Source of the DNA: Anaerosacchariphilus polymeriproducens
Lineage (GTDB): Bacteria > Bacillota > Clostridia > Lachnospirales > Lachnospiraceae
Direction: 5' to 3'
Assembly (NCBI RefSeq): GCF_003363435.1
Contig: NZ_QRCT01000002.1
Location: 1-64,000, forward strand
DNA length: 64,000 bases
Below, one piece after another: positions 26,908 through 35,575 of the stretch. Under the pieces are notes generated by a model. That model was not told where the DNA came from, searched no databases, and was given only the letters and a program-made list of their open reading frames with translations. Position 1 is the first letter of the stretch. Every line of letters begins with the position of its first letter. The translations under genes were made by a program, and so were the position numbers.

Positions 26908-28722
26908 TTACACATTAAATTTTCGTATTTCTTCTAATATCGTCCGTATTAAATAAACTCTATTAAATGGTGTCATAAAATAAAATCCATCTGCAGACTC
27001 ATATAGCTGTTTTGCTATCCCAACCGAAATACGAATAGCCGTTTCTTCGCTTTCTTCTTTAGACATTTCCGGCTTATACTGCTCCATAATTTCGTCAGAG
27101 ACATTAATTCCCGGCATTTCATTTTTAATAAAAGATGCGTTACGATAACTGACCAAAGGCATAATCCCACAAATTATTTTACCATTTGTCTTCACCTTTA
27201 ATTCTTGGATTCTTTCCATGTCATCTTTCGTATAAATTGGTTGAGTTAAAAAATATTCCGCACCGGCTTCCATCTTTTTTTTCATGCGCTCTGCAATATT
27301 GTCAAGATTGACTCCGTGATAATTTAAGGCTCCTCCATAAGAGATTTCTTGATTTAAAAAAAGGTCTTCATTCATACTTTTCACATATTCCATTAGCTTT
27401 ATGGAATTAAATTCGTATACCGATTTAATCTTGTCACGTTCCCCTCTTGGTATTGGATCTCCAGTGACAAATAAGAAATTTCTGAGATTATTTATATAAG
27501 AACCTAATAATATTGACCGGAGACCAATTACATTTTTATCACGGCAGGTCATATGGGCAATGACAGGAATGCCCATCTCATTTTGAAGTTTCACAGCCAA
27601 ATGCGTAGCATCTGCTCTGGCCCTTGCTAACGGCGAATCTGATAATGTAATTGCATCAACTCTGGCTTCCTTTAAAATCCGTGCTCCATCTACCACCTTC
27701 CTATCATCTTGATCGAATGGCGGATCTAACTCAACTACAAAAACCTTTTCTCCTGAACGGATTTTTTTTATAAAATGATTTTCTTCCTCATTTTTAATTG
27801 TAGTTTTATTATTAACCTCTACACCTGCTGCCAAGTCTTTATTTATTTTCTTTTTGGAACGTTGTTTATCTTTTAATTTCTGCACTAATAATTGTATATG
27901 TTTTGGAGTTGTCCCACAACAGCCGCCAATAATGTCAATTCCTAACGTGTCAATTCTTTGAAGCATCTCAACATAATAGGAAACATTATCCGAATAAACT
28001 GTTTTTCCACGTAAAGCGACCGGATAACTGGCATTTGGTAATGCTGTAATAAATTTATCATTAGGAAATTCAACTCTTTGGAAGAATTCGAACATGTGAG
28101 TCGGTGCCACACCACAATTAAGTCCATAAGCATCCACGGAATCCATATTTCCCAATATCTTGACCATTCGCTTTAAACTTAATCCTAGTTTTGTATAACC
28201 GGATCGGTCAAAAGCACATTGTACAAGGATAAAGGCCTCTGGATTTTTTTCTTTGATATATTCCGTAACATCTTGAATCGCATTCAGTTCAGAAAAAGTT
28301 TCAAAAACAAATATACTTGCTCCTTCCTCTAAAAATGAATCAATTATTAATTTGTATTCGTTCACTGTCTCTTCATATTCTCTTGATTGCTCTTCCGATA
28401 TGGGGCCTATATCAGCTCCAATAAATACATTCTCTCCTGATTCTTTTACTGCTTCTTTCGCAATGGAATAACCAGCTTTAATATTGGAAACAATCTCTTG
28501 TTCTGTCTGAAAAAACATAGAATTGGTCGCAAACGTGTTTGTTCGAATTAAGCGGGCACCACTTTTGATGTATTCCAGATGTATCTTCTTAATCTGAACG
28601 GGATTATTAGCATTCGCTCTCTCAACAATGGAATCCTCTTCCCCTGCTAAACTTTCATAGTATGTCCCCATACTTCCATCCGTAATAAGTCTGTTTTTCT
28701 TTAAATATTCTCTGATATCCAT
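26908..28722 (-). CDS. Fused homocysteine S-methyltransferase / methylenetetrahydrofolate reductase (YitJ type)
   Basis: 604 residues from the ATG at 28722, after AGAAAGAGTG; a longer frame would overlap the preceding gene. The N-terminal half is a homocysteine methyltransferase (ITDGSMGTYYE; zinc Cys in YGLNCGVAPTH and GGCCGTTPKH). The C-terminal half is a MetF-type flavin reductase (FVVELDPPF, HMTCRDKN, FVTGDPIPRGER, YFLTQPIYT), giving 5-methyltetrahydrofolate. This fusion is known from B. subtilis YitJ. It sits between the activation-like gene and metH, so one operon makes methyl-THF and uses it. Confidence 0.9.
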   Translation of the reverse strand: MDIREYLKKNRLITDGSMGTYYESLAGEEDSIVERANANNPVQIKKIHLEYIKSGARLIRTNTFATNSMFFQTEQEIVSNIKAGYSIAKEAVKESGENVFIGADIGPISEEQSREYEETVNEYKLIIDSFLEEGASIFVFETFSELNAIQDVTEYIKEKNPEAFILVQCAFDRSGYTKLGLSLKRMVKILGNMDSVDAYGLNCGVAPTHMFEFFQRVEFPNDKFITALPNASYPVALRGKTVYSDNVSYYVEMLQRIDTLGIDIIGGCCGTTPKHIQLLVQKLKDKQRSKKKINKDLAAGVEVNNKTTIKNEEENHFIKKIRSGEKVFVVELDPPFDQDDRKVVDGARILKEARVDAITLSDSPLARARADATHLAVKLQNEMGIPVIAHMTCRDKNVIGLRSILLGSYINNLRNFLFVTGDPIPRGERDKIKSVYEFNSIKLMEYVKSMNEDLFLNQEISYGGALNYHGVNLDNIAERMKKKMEAGAEYFLTQPIYTKDDMERIQELKVKTNGKIICGIMPLVSYRNASFIKNEMPGINVSDEIMEQYKPEMSKEESEETAIRISVGIAKQLYESADGFYFMTPFNRVYLIRTILEEIRKFNV

Positions 28723-28735
28723 AAATTCACTCTTT

Positions 28736-29323
28736 CTATTCCTTGATACAATCTTTGTTCTCCGCAAAAGCACAAGCTTTATTGGAACACTGATTGCACA
28801 TGTTATATTCACAACTTGGTTGTTCCATCACCAGTTCAATCAAAAAAGCAACACTTTTGAGCGGTTTCAACATATATACATCATTATACGAAATTTTTTT
28901 AGGTTTGCAAATCTGAAATATATTCTTTATCTCTTCCATAGGTATCTGGGCACCGGGAAAAAGAAATTGTTTTAAATAAAATTGTTTCTCTTTTAAAAAA
29001 TAATCTTTTACCTTTTCATAAGCTTCTTCTATCAATTCCTGCGCTAATGCATCTAATAGATACGCCTTCATTAATTCATCTTTTTGCATATATTCTTGTT
29101 GAAGATTATCTATTTCTGCCCCCAATGTCAAAACAGTATATCCTGTAAGATCTACGCGCTCACAAGAAATCTCTAATTCTAACCTTTTTTTCATTTCAGA
29201 ATAAATATCGGCTAACTCTTCCATATAATCTTCTTTTTCAAGATGATTTTTTTGTAAAATAGTTTCAAAATTTTTTTGACTTAATTCTAATTGATTTTCT
29301 ATTTCCTTCATAACAAATATCAT
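28736..29323 (-). CDS. Stand-alone MetH-activation-like protein with Cys-rich tail
   Basis: 195 residues. The central segment (GYTVLTLGAEIDNLQQEYMQ, AYLLDALAQELIEEAYE) resembles the reactivation domain that in E. coli MetH re-methylates oxidised cob(II)alamin with AdoMet. The usual Arg-x-x-Pro-Gly-Tyr AdoMet loop is replaced by LFPGAQIPME. The C-terminus carries a cysteine cluster, CEYNMCNQC then C, possibly a metal or Fe-S site. It is first in the operon with the MTHFR fusion and metH. ATG at 29323 overlaps the RBS closely; ATG at 29311 is an alternative. Role inferred from context. Confidence 0.7.
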   Translation of the reverse strand: MIFVMKEIENQLELSQKNFETILQKNHLEKEDYMEELADIYSEMKKRLELEISCERVDLTGYTVLTLGAEIDNLQQEYMQKDELMKAYLLDALAQELIEEAYEKVKDYFLKEKQFYLKQFLFPGAQIPMEEIKNIFQICKPKKISYNDVYMLKPLKSVAFLIELVMEQPSCEYNMCNQCSNKACAFAENKDCIKE

Positions 29324-29342
29324 CCTTCCTTAATACATCTAA

Positions 29343-29371
29343 ACTATACTAAAAATTAAGCGTCTTTACAA
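29343..29371 (-). promoter_or_regulatory. Promoter of the methionine operon
   Basis: TTGTAA (29366-29371), 17 bp, TATAGT (29343-29348). The start is near 29336, so the leader is only about 13 nt. No SAM riboswitch or T-box can fit. Confidence 0.55.
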
Positions 29372-29375
29372 TACA

Positions 29376-29407
29376 AAACCTACCAGATATTTTACTCTGA
29401 TAGGTTT
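29376..29407 (-). terminator. Terminator of the toxin-immunity operon
   Basis: Stem AAACCTATCAGA / TCTGGTAGGTTT (12 pairs with one G-U) and a short T-run (TTTTG) on the minus strand. It lies just upstream of the methionine promoter. Confidence 0.55.
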
Positions 29408-29494
29408 ATTACATGTATTAACTCTTAAATTTTTTATCATGCAAGTTATATATTTTCTGAATTTAAATCTAATCAATTTTTTAAACTACTGAAC

Positions 29495-29941
29495 TTATTT
29501 TTGTGTTGTCTGATAAATTTCTAGTTCGCCAAAACAGTCCTTCAATATTCGCCAACTAACTTTCTGACCCGAAATCCAGGTTCCATCCTCTGTATTAATA
29601 TCTTCTATTTTGAAATCTTCCCAGTCGCTCCAATAAAAAATATTATCAATCTTAACTAAAGATGCATCATATATGACACAATCATATTTATCATTACTAG
29701 GTACTAAATTGAGTTTATTAATTAAATCAAATTTTAATTCAATCACTCTAGCCCGTGCATTTTGACTTTGAAAAATAATTGACAAACTTCTTATCGAATT
29801 AGACGCATACATAGATCCATCTTCATTCACATACCCACCACTAAGATATTTTAATTCTTTTATACAACTATCATGAAACCAATTAAATTCTTGCATTAGT
29901 TCCATAATGTCCTGTTCATTTTTGATTTCCATGTGACACAT
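29495..29941 (-). CDS. Probable second immunity protein
   Basis: 148 residues, no signal peptide or membrane segment. The N-terminus (FNWFHDSCIKELKYLSGGYV) matches a small-protein family with an F-H-D-S-C core that often follows polymorphic toxin genes. Trp- and Asp-rich strands (FYWSDWEDFKIED) suggest a beta-rich fold. It starts 4 bp after the preceding gene's stop, as the last gene of the toxin operon. An immunity role is inferred from position and family recall. Confidence 0.55.
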   Translation of the reverse strand: MCHMEIKNEQDIMELMQEFNWFHDSCIKELKYLSGGYVNEDGSMYASNSIRSLSIIFQSQNARARVIELKFDLINKLNLVPSNDKYDCVIYDASLVKIDNIFYWSDWEDFKIEDINTEDGTWISGQKVSWRILKDCFGELEIYQTTQK

Positions 29942-29945
29942 CTTT

Positions 29946-30248
29946 TTATATATATTCCTCTGCTATATCAATATCTTTTTTTAAATTTAAATTAGGAAAT
30001 TTTTTTTCTAACTTTCTTAAACACTCAATAAATTCTTGTCTTTGCAATTGTTCCGATATATCTTCAAAAACTTCACTTATATAATATATATACTCTTCTG
30101 AACATTCTTCTAGATATTTTATAGTCTCTTCACAACTCTCTGACAAATTTACTACTATTTCGTCCCAGCATTCTTGTATTCCAAAGTCATCTTCATTATG
30201 TTTTAATTTTCTTTTTTCAATAATTATATCCATTAATTCTTTATTCAT
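29946..30248 (-). CDS. Probable cognate immunity protein of the EndoU-like toxin
   Basis: 100 residues from the ATG at 30248, preceded by AAGGAAGGGG; a longer frame would run into the toxin gene. It is acidic and helical (ECWDEIVVNLSESCEETIKY, IYYISEVFEDISEQLQ), a common composition for proteins that block nuclease toxins. It begins 13 bp after the toxin stop codon, the normal place for the cognate immunity gene. The function is inferred from context. Confidence 0.6.
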   Translation of the reverse strand: MNKELMDIIIEKRKLKHNEDDFGIQECWDEIVVNLSESCEETIKYLEECSEEYIYYISEVFEDISEQLQRQEFIECLRKLEKKFPNLNLKKDIDIAEEYI

Positions 30249-30261
30249 ATTAACCCCTTCC

Positions 30262-32058
30262 TTATGGTTGTAAATTTGCATCTGGAAATACAGTACTAAT
30301 TTTACCATTTGTTCGAATAACTCCTACTCTTACACCGTTATATTCTCCGTATACTGCAACTCCATCTGCAACACTTTTATTTTGAGGTAAATTACCTACA
30401 TATTCTCCTGCTTTTTCAATATTGGCTTCACTCCAACTTTTGGGAAACCAAGACTGATTCGTCCCTATTCTTTTTACTTTAACTTTATGCCCAGGAACAT
30501 TGCCCACTCTTACACCATTTTTGTATTCTTTTACTATATTATATTCAATTCCATTTTCTTTAAGAAAATCAATATTAGACTGACCATGACCTCCACCTTT
30601 CATTCTTGAAACTTTACCTGTTTTAGGATTATATGTAAAATCTCCTACTGATGAATGTCTAATTGCATCTAAATCTATAGCTGACTCAACAAAATCATCC
30701 GTCGACTTAACACCAACCTTTGCCAATTCTTTTTTTGATGTAATTCCAAGCTTCGCTAAATCATCCATAGAATTAATACCTATCTTCTTCAATTGTTCTA
30801 CGGATGTAATACCCATCTTCACCAGATCATCTGCTGATTTCACACCTAGCTTCACTAAATCATCGATAGATTTGATTCCGATTTTCACAAAATCATCAAG
30901 TGATTTGACTCCGGCATTTATCAAGTCATCCACAGATCTGACTCCGGCATTTAATAAATCATCTATTGTATTTAGTCCTGCATTCAGAAAGTCATCTGCG
31001 CAGGTGGCAGTCTTTAGAATAGACGCTGTTTTGGTTCCTTGCGCAGCGACTTTAGCAGCTTTCCCAAGCTTGTCTAATCCTTTAGCTCCTGTTAAAGAAC
31101 CAATCACATAACTTACAGCAAATAAGATACCTTCTTCCTCTATCGAGTCCATAGCCTGCTGACCTAACGCCGGAATCCATTGGAAACTGAAGAACACTTT
31201 GGTTGTTTCCACACCTTCATGAAAGGTATTGGAAGCCCATTTTGGCGGTGAAATATCTAGAGGCTTACAAGCTCCTACAACTACAGCTGACCCGGCAAAT
31301 GTGGTCAAACCGACTGCCATTTTTCCCAGTCCTTCTACCATATCCCATAGACCTTTTCCAAAACCTCTTACAATCTTATTAATATACTTCTTTCCTGTTC
31401 CAACAATTCTTTTAAACCATTCAACGTTCCCTTCATATGTCTTAAACAGTTTTCCAGCTTTTGATGCATAAGTATCATCCATATTTTCAAAAGGAATAAC
31501 TTTGGTTTCATGGAAATTGTCTATATCGTCCATGTTCTGTTTTAATATAGTATAACTATTCGGTACTATAGTATTGAAAATCTCGTCTATTTTAGCTCCG
31601 TTTCTTTGCTGCTTTTTGATTTCCTCATCATCTTCATTCCCTGTCAGTTCATTCACACCATAGGCATAACCTTGTGAATTTACTTGGACTAAGACTTTCA
31701 AATTATGTACAATTTCAACTTGTTGGCTAATTTGAAACTTATTCCAAGCAATGTCATTACGGTCTACACGCATCATACTGCTTTTATCCTTCGGTTCCAT
31801 GATGTTCTGCATATCGGTGTTGTAACCTTGGAATAAATGATATAGATCTTTTAACTCATTTTTACATTTCTTTATATCTTTCTCTAAATCCTCTTTCGTT
31901 TCCACTATCGCATCAATTGATTTCCCTTCGCAATGTGATAACTTCTTACACACACTTTTTAATACAGTTTCCATTGTGGTAACTGCTCTTAAATAAGCAT
32001 TGAGATCATTTGCGATTTTCTCAGTTTTTTCAAAATATAATTTTAAGTCTCTCTGCAT
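30262..32058 (-). CDS. Polymorphic toxin with EndoU-like nuclease tip
   Basis: 598 residues. Residues about 1-160 are helical and charged, like WXG/LXG-type delivery domains of type VII-exported toxins. Residues about 215-345 contain glycine-rich hydrophobic stretches (GMGK-like, AVGLTTFAGSAVVVG). Residues about 352-460 are some nine to ten tandem 11-residue units of the form DDLVKLGVKSA. The last 130 or so resemble bacterial EndoU nucleases: KGGGHGQSNIDFLKENGI, VGNVPGHKVKVKR, TNQSWFPKSWSE and VRVGVIRTNGKI, with His, His and Lys as likely catalytic residues. No secretion genes lie nearby. Target is probably RNA in competing cells. Confidence 0.72.
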   Translation of the reverse strand: MQRDLKLYFEKTEKIANDLNAYLRAVTTMETVLKSVCKKLSHCEGKSIDAIVETKEDLEKDIKKCKNELKDLYHLFQGYNTDMQNIMEPKDKSSMMRVDRNDIAWNKFQISQQVEIVHNLKVLVQVNSQGYAYGVNELTGNEDDEEIKKQQRNGAKIDEIFNTIVPNSYTILKQNMDDIDNFHETKVIPFENMDDTYASKAGKLFKTYEGNVEWFKRIVGTGKKYINKIVRGFGKGLWDMVEGLGKMAVGLTTFAGSAVVVGACKPLDISPPKWASNTFHEGVETTKVFFSFQWIPALGQQAMDSIEEEGILFAVSYVIGSLTGAKGLDKLGKAAKVAAQGTKTASILKTATCADDFLNAGLNTIDDLLNAGVRSVDDLINAGVKSLDDFVKIGIKSIDDLVKLGVKSADDLVKMGITSVEQLKKIGINSMDDLAKLGITSKKELAKVGVKSTDDFVESAIDLDAIRHSSVGDFTYNPKTGKVSRMKGGGHGQSNIDFLKENGIEYNIVKEYKNGVRVGNVPGHKVKVKRIGTNQSWFPKSWSEANIEKAGEYVGNLPQNKSVADGVAVYGEYNGVRVGVIRTNGKISTVFPDANLQP

Positions 32059-32121
32059 AACTCCCTCTTACTCAATATAGCTTCTATTATATTATTTTCT
32101 CGTTTCTTATTGACCTTACTA

Positions 32122-32150
32122 TTTTTACATAGACTGGTTTATTATGTCAA
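32122..32150 (-). promoter_or_regulatory. Possible promoter of the toxin operon
   Basis: TTGACA (32145-32150), 17 bp and a weak -10 TAAAAA (32122-32127). The rest of the gap between the toxin start and the tRNA terminator (32151-32315) shows nothing recognisable. Confidence 0.4.
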
Positions 32151-32315
32151 TAATTTAAAAGAGATTACAAGTTTTAATTGCATCATATTAATGAAAGAGT
32201 AAACACATGACGTAAAGCTCCTCATGATAAATTAACCAAATTAGTAAGACATACTTAACAGAACTACCGCAAAAATGTAATCTAGTAATTTATTTAAATT
32301 TAAGGCATTAAAAAC

Positions 32316-32343
32316 GGGAAAGCCTTGAACTCAAAACTTTCCC
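32316..32343 (-). terminator. Terminator of tRNA-Leu(AAG)
   Basis: Stem GGGAAAG / CTTTCCC with a 14-nt loop, then GTTTTTAATG on the minus strand, 18 bp after the tRNA. Confidence 0.75.
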
Positions 32344-32361
32344 ATCATTAACTATAGCAAG

Positions 32362-32446
32362 TGCAGTCGACGGGACTTGAACCCGTACCCAGTTAACCCG
32401 GACTAGATCCTTAGTCTAGCGCGTATGCCAATTCCGCCACGACTGC
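32362..32446 (-). tRNA. tRNA-Leu, anticodon AAG
   Basis: 85 nt including discriminator A. Acceptor GCAGTCG pairs with CGACTGC; the D-arm, a long class II variable arm (TCCGGGTTAACTGGGTA) and T-loop GGTTCAAGTCC are clear. The anticodon stem CTAGA/TCTAG closes loop CTAAGGA, so the anticodon is AAG. CCA is not encoded. It shares both ends with the tRNA-Leu at 42341-42424. Confidence 0.93.
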
Positions 32447-32481
32447 TAACTATTATATTTCTAAACTAACAAGCGAATATA

Positions 32482-32510
32482 ATAATAGCATTTTATAAAA
32501 GAAAAGTCAA
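32482..32510 (-). promoter_or_regulatory. Promoter of tRNA-Leu(AAG)
   Basis: TTGACT (32505-32510), 17 bp, TATTAT (32482-32487), with extended -10 TGC. Confidence 0.7.
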
Positions 32511-32575
32511 TCATTTTTTCTCACCTTGAGGATACACTCCGCTTTTATATCTTCCTTATTATGGTATATTAATTG

Positions 32576-32652
32576 ACACATGTTAGTTCTTCTTGTAAAT
32601 GTTTTTGTGACGATTACATGAAACAAGCAAGAACTATCATGTGTCCTTTTTT
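32576..32652 (+). ncRNA. Candidate 77-nt structured small RNA
   Basis: An extended -10 promoter TGGTATATT (32562-32570) would start RNA at the base of a long hairpin. The arms GACACATG-TTAGTTCTT and AAGAACTA-TCATGTGTC pair with one bulge; an inner TTGTAAATGT/ACATGAAACAA layer continues the stem. T7 follows at once, so this is a complete promoter-hairpin-terminator unit on the plus strand. The T-run is on the wrong strand to end the transketolase genes. No Rfam family is recognised by eye. Confidence 0.4.
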
Positions 32653-32669
32653 TATTCATTATCCAACAC

Positions 32670-33614
32670 TTAGCTATACAACTTATCCTTTATTTTTGTA
32701 TATATGCCTTCAGAATCTAACCCATATTTTTTAATTAATTCACTTGCAGGTCCAGACTCACCAAAACTATCATTAATACCGATTCTTAACACTTGTGTTG
32801 GAACACTTTCTGATAATATATCACTTACCGCACTTCCAATGCCTCCAATCACTGAGTGTTCTTCCACTGTCACAACTTTTCCTGTCTCTTTTGCTGCAAA
32901 AATAATTAGCTCATCATCCAACGGCTTAATTGTATGAATATTGATTACTTTTGCCTGAATACCATCTTTCTCTAATTTCTCTGCCGCCAGCATAGACTCA
33001 GTAACACATAATCCTGTGGCAATAATAGTCAAATCTTTCCCCTCTCGAAGTACGATACCTTTACCAATCTCAAATTTATAAGTAGATTCATCATTAAATA
33101 CCATAGTAGCTAACCTGCCAAAACGTAAGTATACCGGTCCATAATATTCTACCGCAGCTTTTACTGCTGCCCTTGCTTCCACATCATCAGCAGGATTAAT
33201 TACAACCATGCCCGGAATTGTTCTCATTAAAGCAATATCTTCATTACATTGATGTGTAGCTCCATCTTCTCCAACTGAAATGCCTGCATGTGTAGCACCA
33301 ATTTTTACATTTAAATGTGGATAACCAATAGAATTGCGAACCTGCTCAAACGCGCGCCCTGCTGCAAACATAGCAAACGTACTTGCAAATGGAATTTTGC
33401 CTGTTGTTGCAAGTCCTGCCGCAATTCCCATCATATTACACTCCGCAATCCCACAGTCAATATGCCTGTCCGGATAAACTTTTTTAAACTTACCTGTTTT
33501 TGTTGCTGCAGCTAAATCTGCATCTAAGACCACTAAATCATCATATTGTGCACCAATCTCAACCAAAGCATTACCATAACTATCTCTTGTAGCTATTTTC
33601 TTTAAATCCGACAT
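32670..33614 (-). CDS. Transketolase, C-terminal subunit
   Basis: 314 residues. The pyrimidine-binding half of a split transketolase: AECNMMGIAAGLATTGKIPF and SVGEDGATHQCNEDIALMRT match the Pyr domain; the C-terminal regulatory domain follows (VVTVEEHSVIGGIGSAVSD). It pairs with the N-terminal subunit, whose gene overlaps it by 13 bp. The pair moves two-carbon units between pentose phosphates. It is the last gene of the polyol operon. Confidence 0.93.
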   Translation of the reverse strand: MSDLKKIATRDSYGNALVEIGAQYDDLVVLDADLAAATKTGKFKKVYPDRHIDCGIAECNMMGIAAGLATTGKIPFASTFAMFAAGRAFEQVRNSIGYPHLNVKIGATHAGISVGEDGATHQCNEDIALMRTIPGMVVINPADDVEARAAVKAAVEYYGPVYLRFGRLATMVFNDESTYKFEIGKGIVLREGKDLTIIATGLCVTESMLAAEKLEKDGIQAKVINIHTIKPLDDELIIFAAKETGKVVTVEEHSVIGGIGSAVSDILSESVPTQVLRIGINDSFGESGPASELIKKYGLDSEGIYTKIKDKLYS

Positions 33615-34438
33615 AAAGTTTCACCTGCTTTCTCTAGCTCTGACATAGCAATGGCATACTGTTCCTCATTAGGAGCATTTCCATGCCATCCAACCTGATT
33701 TTCCATAAAGGATATGTTTTTTCCTTTTATGCTTTTTGCTATAATAGCAGTAGGCTTTCCTTTTGTTTCTCTGGCTTCTTTAAACGCAGCAGCTAATTCA
33801 TCAAAATCATGCGCATTAACGTTTATTACATGAAAATTAAAAGCCTTAAATTTTTCATCAATCGGATAAGGTGAACACACTTCATTTACCGCACCATCTA
33901 TTTGTAAATTATTATTATCTATAATTACTGTTAGATTATCTAATTGACGGTATCCCGCAAACATAGCAGCTTCCCATACCTGTCCTTCCTGAATTTCACC
34001 ATCACCCAATAATGTATAGACCCGATAACATTCCTTGTTCATTTTTGCTGATAAAGCCATTCCTACTGCTGCAGAAATCCCTTGACCTAATGATCCACTT
34101 GACATATCAACTCCCGGAATACTTTTCATATCCGGATGTCCTTGTAATAAAGCGCCTACATGACGTAACAATTTTAATTCTTCTACTTTAAAATAACCTC
34201 GATATGCAAGTGTAGAATATAACCCTGGAGCACTATGACCCTTCGAAAGGACAAAGCGATCTCTATCTGGCTTTTTCGGATCTTTGGGATCAATATTTAA
34301 TTCCTCAAAATACAAATATGTAAGAATTTCTGTCGCTGAAAGTGCACCGCCTGGATGACCTGATTTTGCATGATAAACTGCTGTAATAATTCCCTTTCGG
34401 ATTTCATTCGCAATCATTTTAAGCTCTAATAGCTCCAT
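33602..34438 (-). CDS. Transketolase, N-terminal (TPP-binding) subunit
   Basis: 278 residues. Thiamine-diphosphate domain: GHPGGALSATEILTYLYF, SKGHSAPGLYSTLAYRG and the TPP motif GDGEIQEGQVWEA through DNNNLQIDG. Split transketolases like this are common in Clostridia. In this operon it would draw xylulose 5-phosphate into the non-oxidative pentose phosphate pathway. It lies 78 bp after the dehydrogenase. Confidence 0.93.
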   Translation of the reverse strand: MELLELKMIANEIRKGIITAVYHAKSGHPGGALSATEILTYLYFEELNIDPKDPKKPDRDRFVLSKGHSAPGLYSTLAYRGYFKVEELKLLRHVGALLQGHPDMKSIPGVDMSSGSLGQGISAAVGMALSAKMNKECYRVYTLLGDGEIQEGQVWEAAMFAGYRQLDNLTVIIDNNNLQIDGAVNEVCSPYPIDEKFKAFNFHVINVNAHDFDELAAAFKEARETKGKPTAIIAKSIKGKNISFMENQVGWHGNAPNEEQYAIAMSELEKAGETLCRI

Positions 34439-34516
34439 AAGTTACCACCTTTCAAACACTAAAACTAATTTATAATCTAATGTAAAACATTCGTAGATGG
34501 ATATTTTACCTATAAG

Positions 34517-35563
34517 TTATGAAATTTTGATTACTGCTTTTACAATATCTTCCTTATGATCGACACAATTATCCATAGCTTCCTGAATATCTTCCAAATT
34601 ATACTCATTTGTAACAATTCCTTTTAAATTTACTTTGCCTTCTGAAACTGCTTCAATTGCCAATGGATACCTATGACGATATCGAAATACAGTTTTAAAT
34701 GTTAATTCTTTGTCTAACACTAAACTCATTGGTAACGTCATTTCACCGGTTTTACTATATCCAACCAATACAATATTAGAACCTCTTTTTGTCATACGAA
34801 TTGCTTGATGTGTTGTAATTTCTGTACCTGCCGTTTCAATAACCAAATCACAGCCTTTTCCTTCTGTCAACTTCAACACTTCCTCAACTGCATCCTTATT
34901 TTTTCCATTAATAATCTCTGCTGCACCTAACTCTTTCGCTTTTTCTAATCGTTTATCCATAACATCAACAACATAAACTTTTGAAACTCCAACTGCTTTT
35001 AACGCCATTAATGTCACCAAGCCAATACATCCTGCTCCCATAACCACAACCGTCTGCCCAGCATGAGCCTCTCCCTGAAAAGCTGCATGAAAACCTACTG
35101 CAAGCGGTTCTATCAACGCACCTTCCATAGTGCTCACATTATCTGGTAATTTAAAACACAAAGAAGCATCATGTGCAACATATTCTTGAAACACACCATC
35201 ATAAGGTGGTGTTGCAAAAAACTCGACATTGGGACACAAATTATATCTGCCTGTTTTACAAAACTCGCAATGTCCACAGGTTTTTCCTGGCTCTAACGCA
35301 ACTCTATCACCCACTGAAAGATCTTGTACATCTTCACCAACTTCTACTACAACGCCTCCCGGCTCATGTCCTAGAACAAAAGGTGGATTTACTTTAATAT
35401 TGCCTATACATCCTTGTTCATAAAAATGAAGATCCGATCCACATACACCTACATATTCTAATTTTACTAATACTTCATTTTTTTTAATCTTTGGAATCTC
35501 TCTCTCTACAAATTCCAACTTTCTAATATCCTGCATAACCGCAACTTTCATTTTACCTTCCAT
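34517..35563 (-). CDS. Zinc polyol dehydrogenase (xylitol/sorbitol dehydrogenase type)
   Basis: 348 residues of the medium-chain dehydrogenase family. Catalytic zinc ligands lie in VGVCGSDLHFYE and LGHEPGGVV; the structural zinc loop has four cysteines (CGHCEFCKTGRYNLC); the Rossmann loop is GAGCIGLVTLMAL and an NAD-type Asp follows (VYVVDVMDK). Between a xylulokinase and transketolase the likely reaction is xylitol (or D-arabitol) to D-xylulose. Sorbitol or threonine dehydrogenase activity cannot be excluded. RBS GAGGAGG precedes the ATG. Confidence 0.85.
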   Translation of the reverse strand: MEGKMKVAVMQDIRKLEFVEREIPKIKKNEVLVKLEYVGVCGSDLHFYEQGCIGNIKVNPPFVLGHEPGGVVVEVGEDVQDLSVGDRVALEPGKTCGHCEFCKTGRYNLCPNVEFFATPPYDGVFQEYVAHDASLCFKLPDNVSTMEGALIEPLAVGFHAAFQGEAHAGQTVVVMGAGCIGLVTLMALKAVGVSKVYVVDVMDKRLEKAKELGAAEIINGKNKDAVEEVLKLTEGKGCDLVIETAGTEITTHQAIRMTKRGSNIVLVGYSKTGEMTLPMSLVLDKELTFKTVFRYRHRYPLAIEAVSEGKVNLKGIVTNEYNLEDIQEAMDNCVDHKEDIVKAVIKIS

Positions 35564-35575
35564 AAGTTTCCTCCT

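Noticed and set aside
29324-29375. SAM riboswitch or T-box in front of the methionine operon
   Set aside because: The predicted leader is only about 13 nt and no K-turn, aptamer or T-box sequence is present.
30690-31005. CRISPR or other DNA repeat array
   Set aside because: The 33-bp periodicity is the coding of 11-residue protein repeats in the toxin gene; there are no spacers and the frame is continuous.
32575-32652. Terminator of the transketolase operon
   Set aside because: The only T-run is on the plus strand; on the minus strand the hairpin is followed by AATTAATA.
34517-35563. Threonine dehydrogenase
   Set aside because: The zinc dehydrogenase family alone would allow it, but position between xylulokinase and transketolase favours a polyol substrate.
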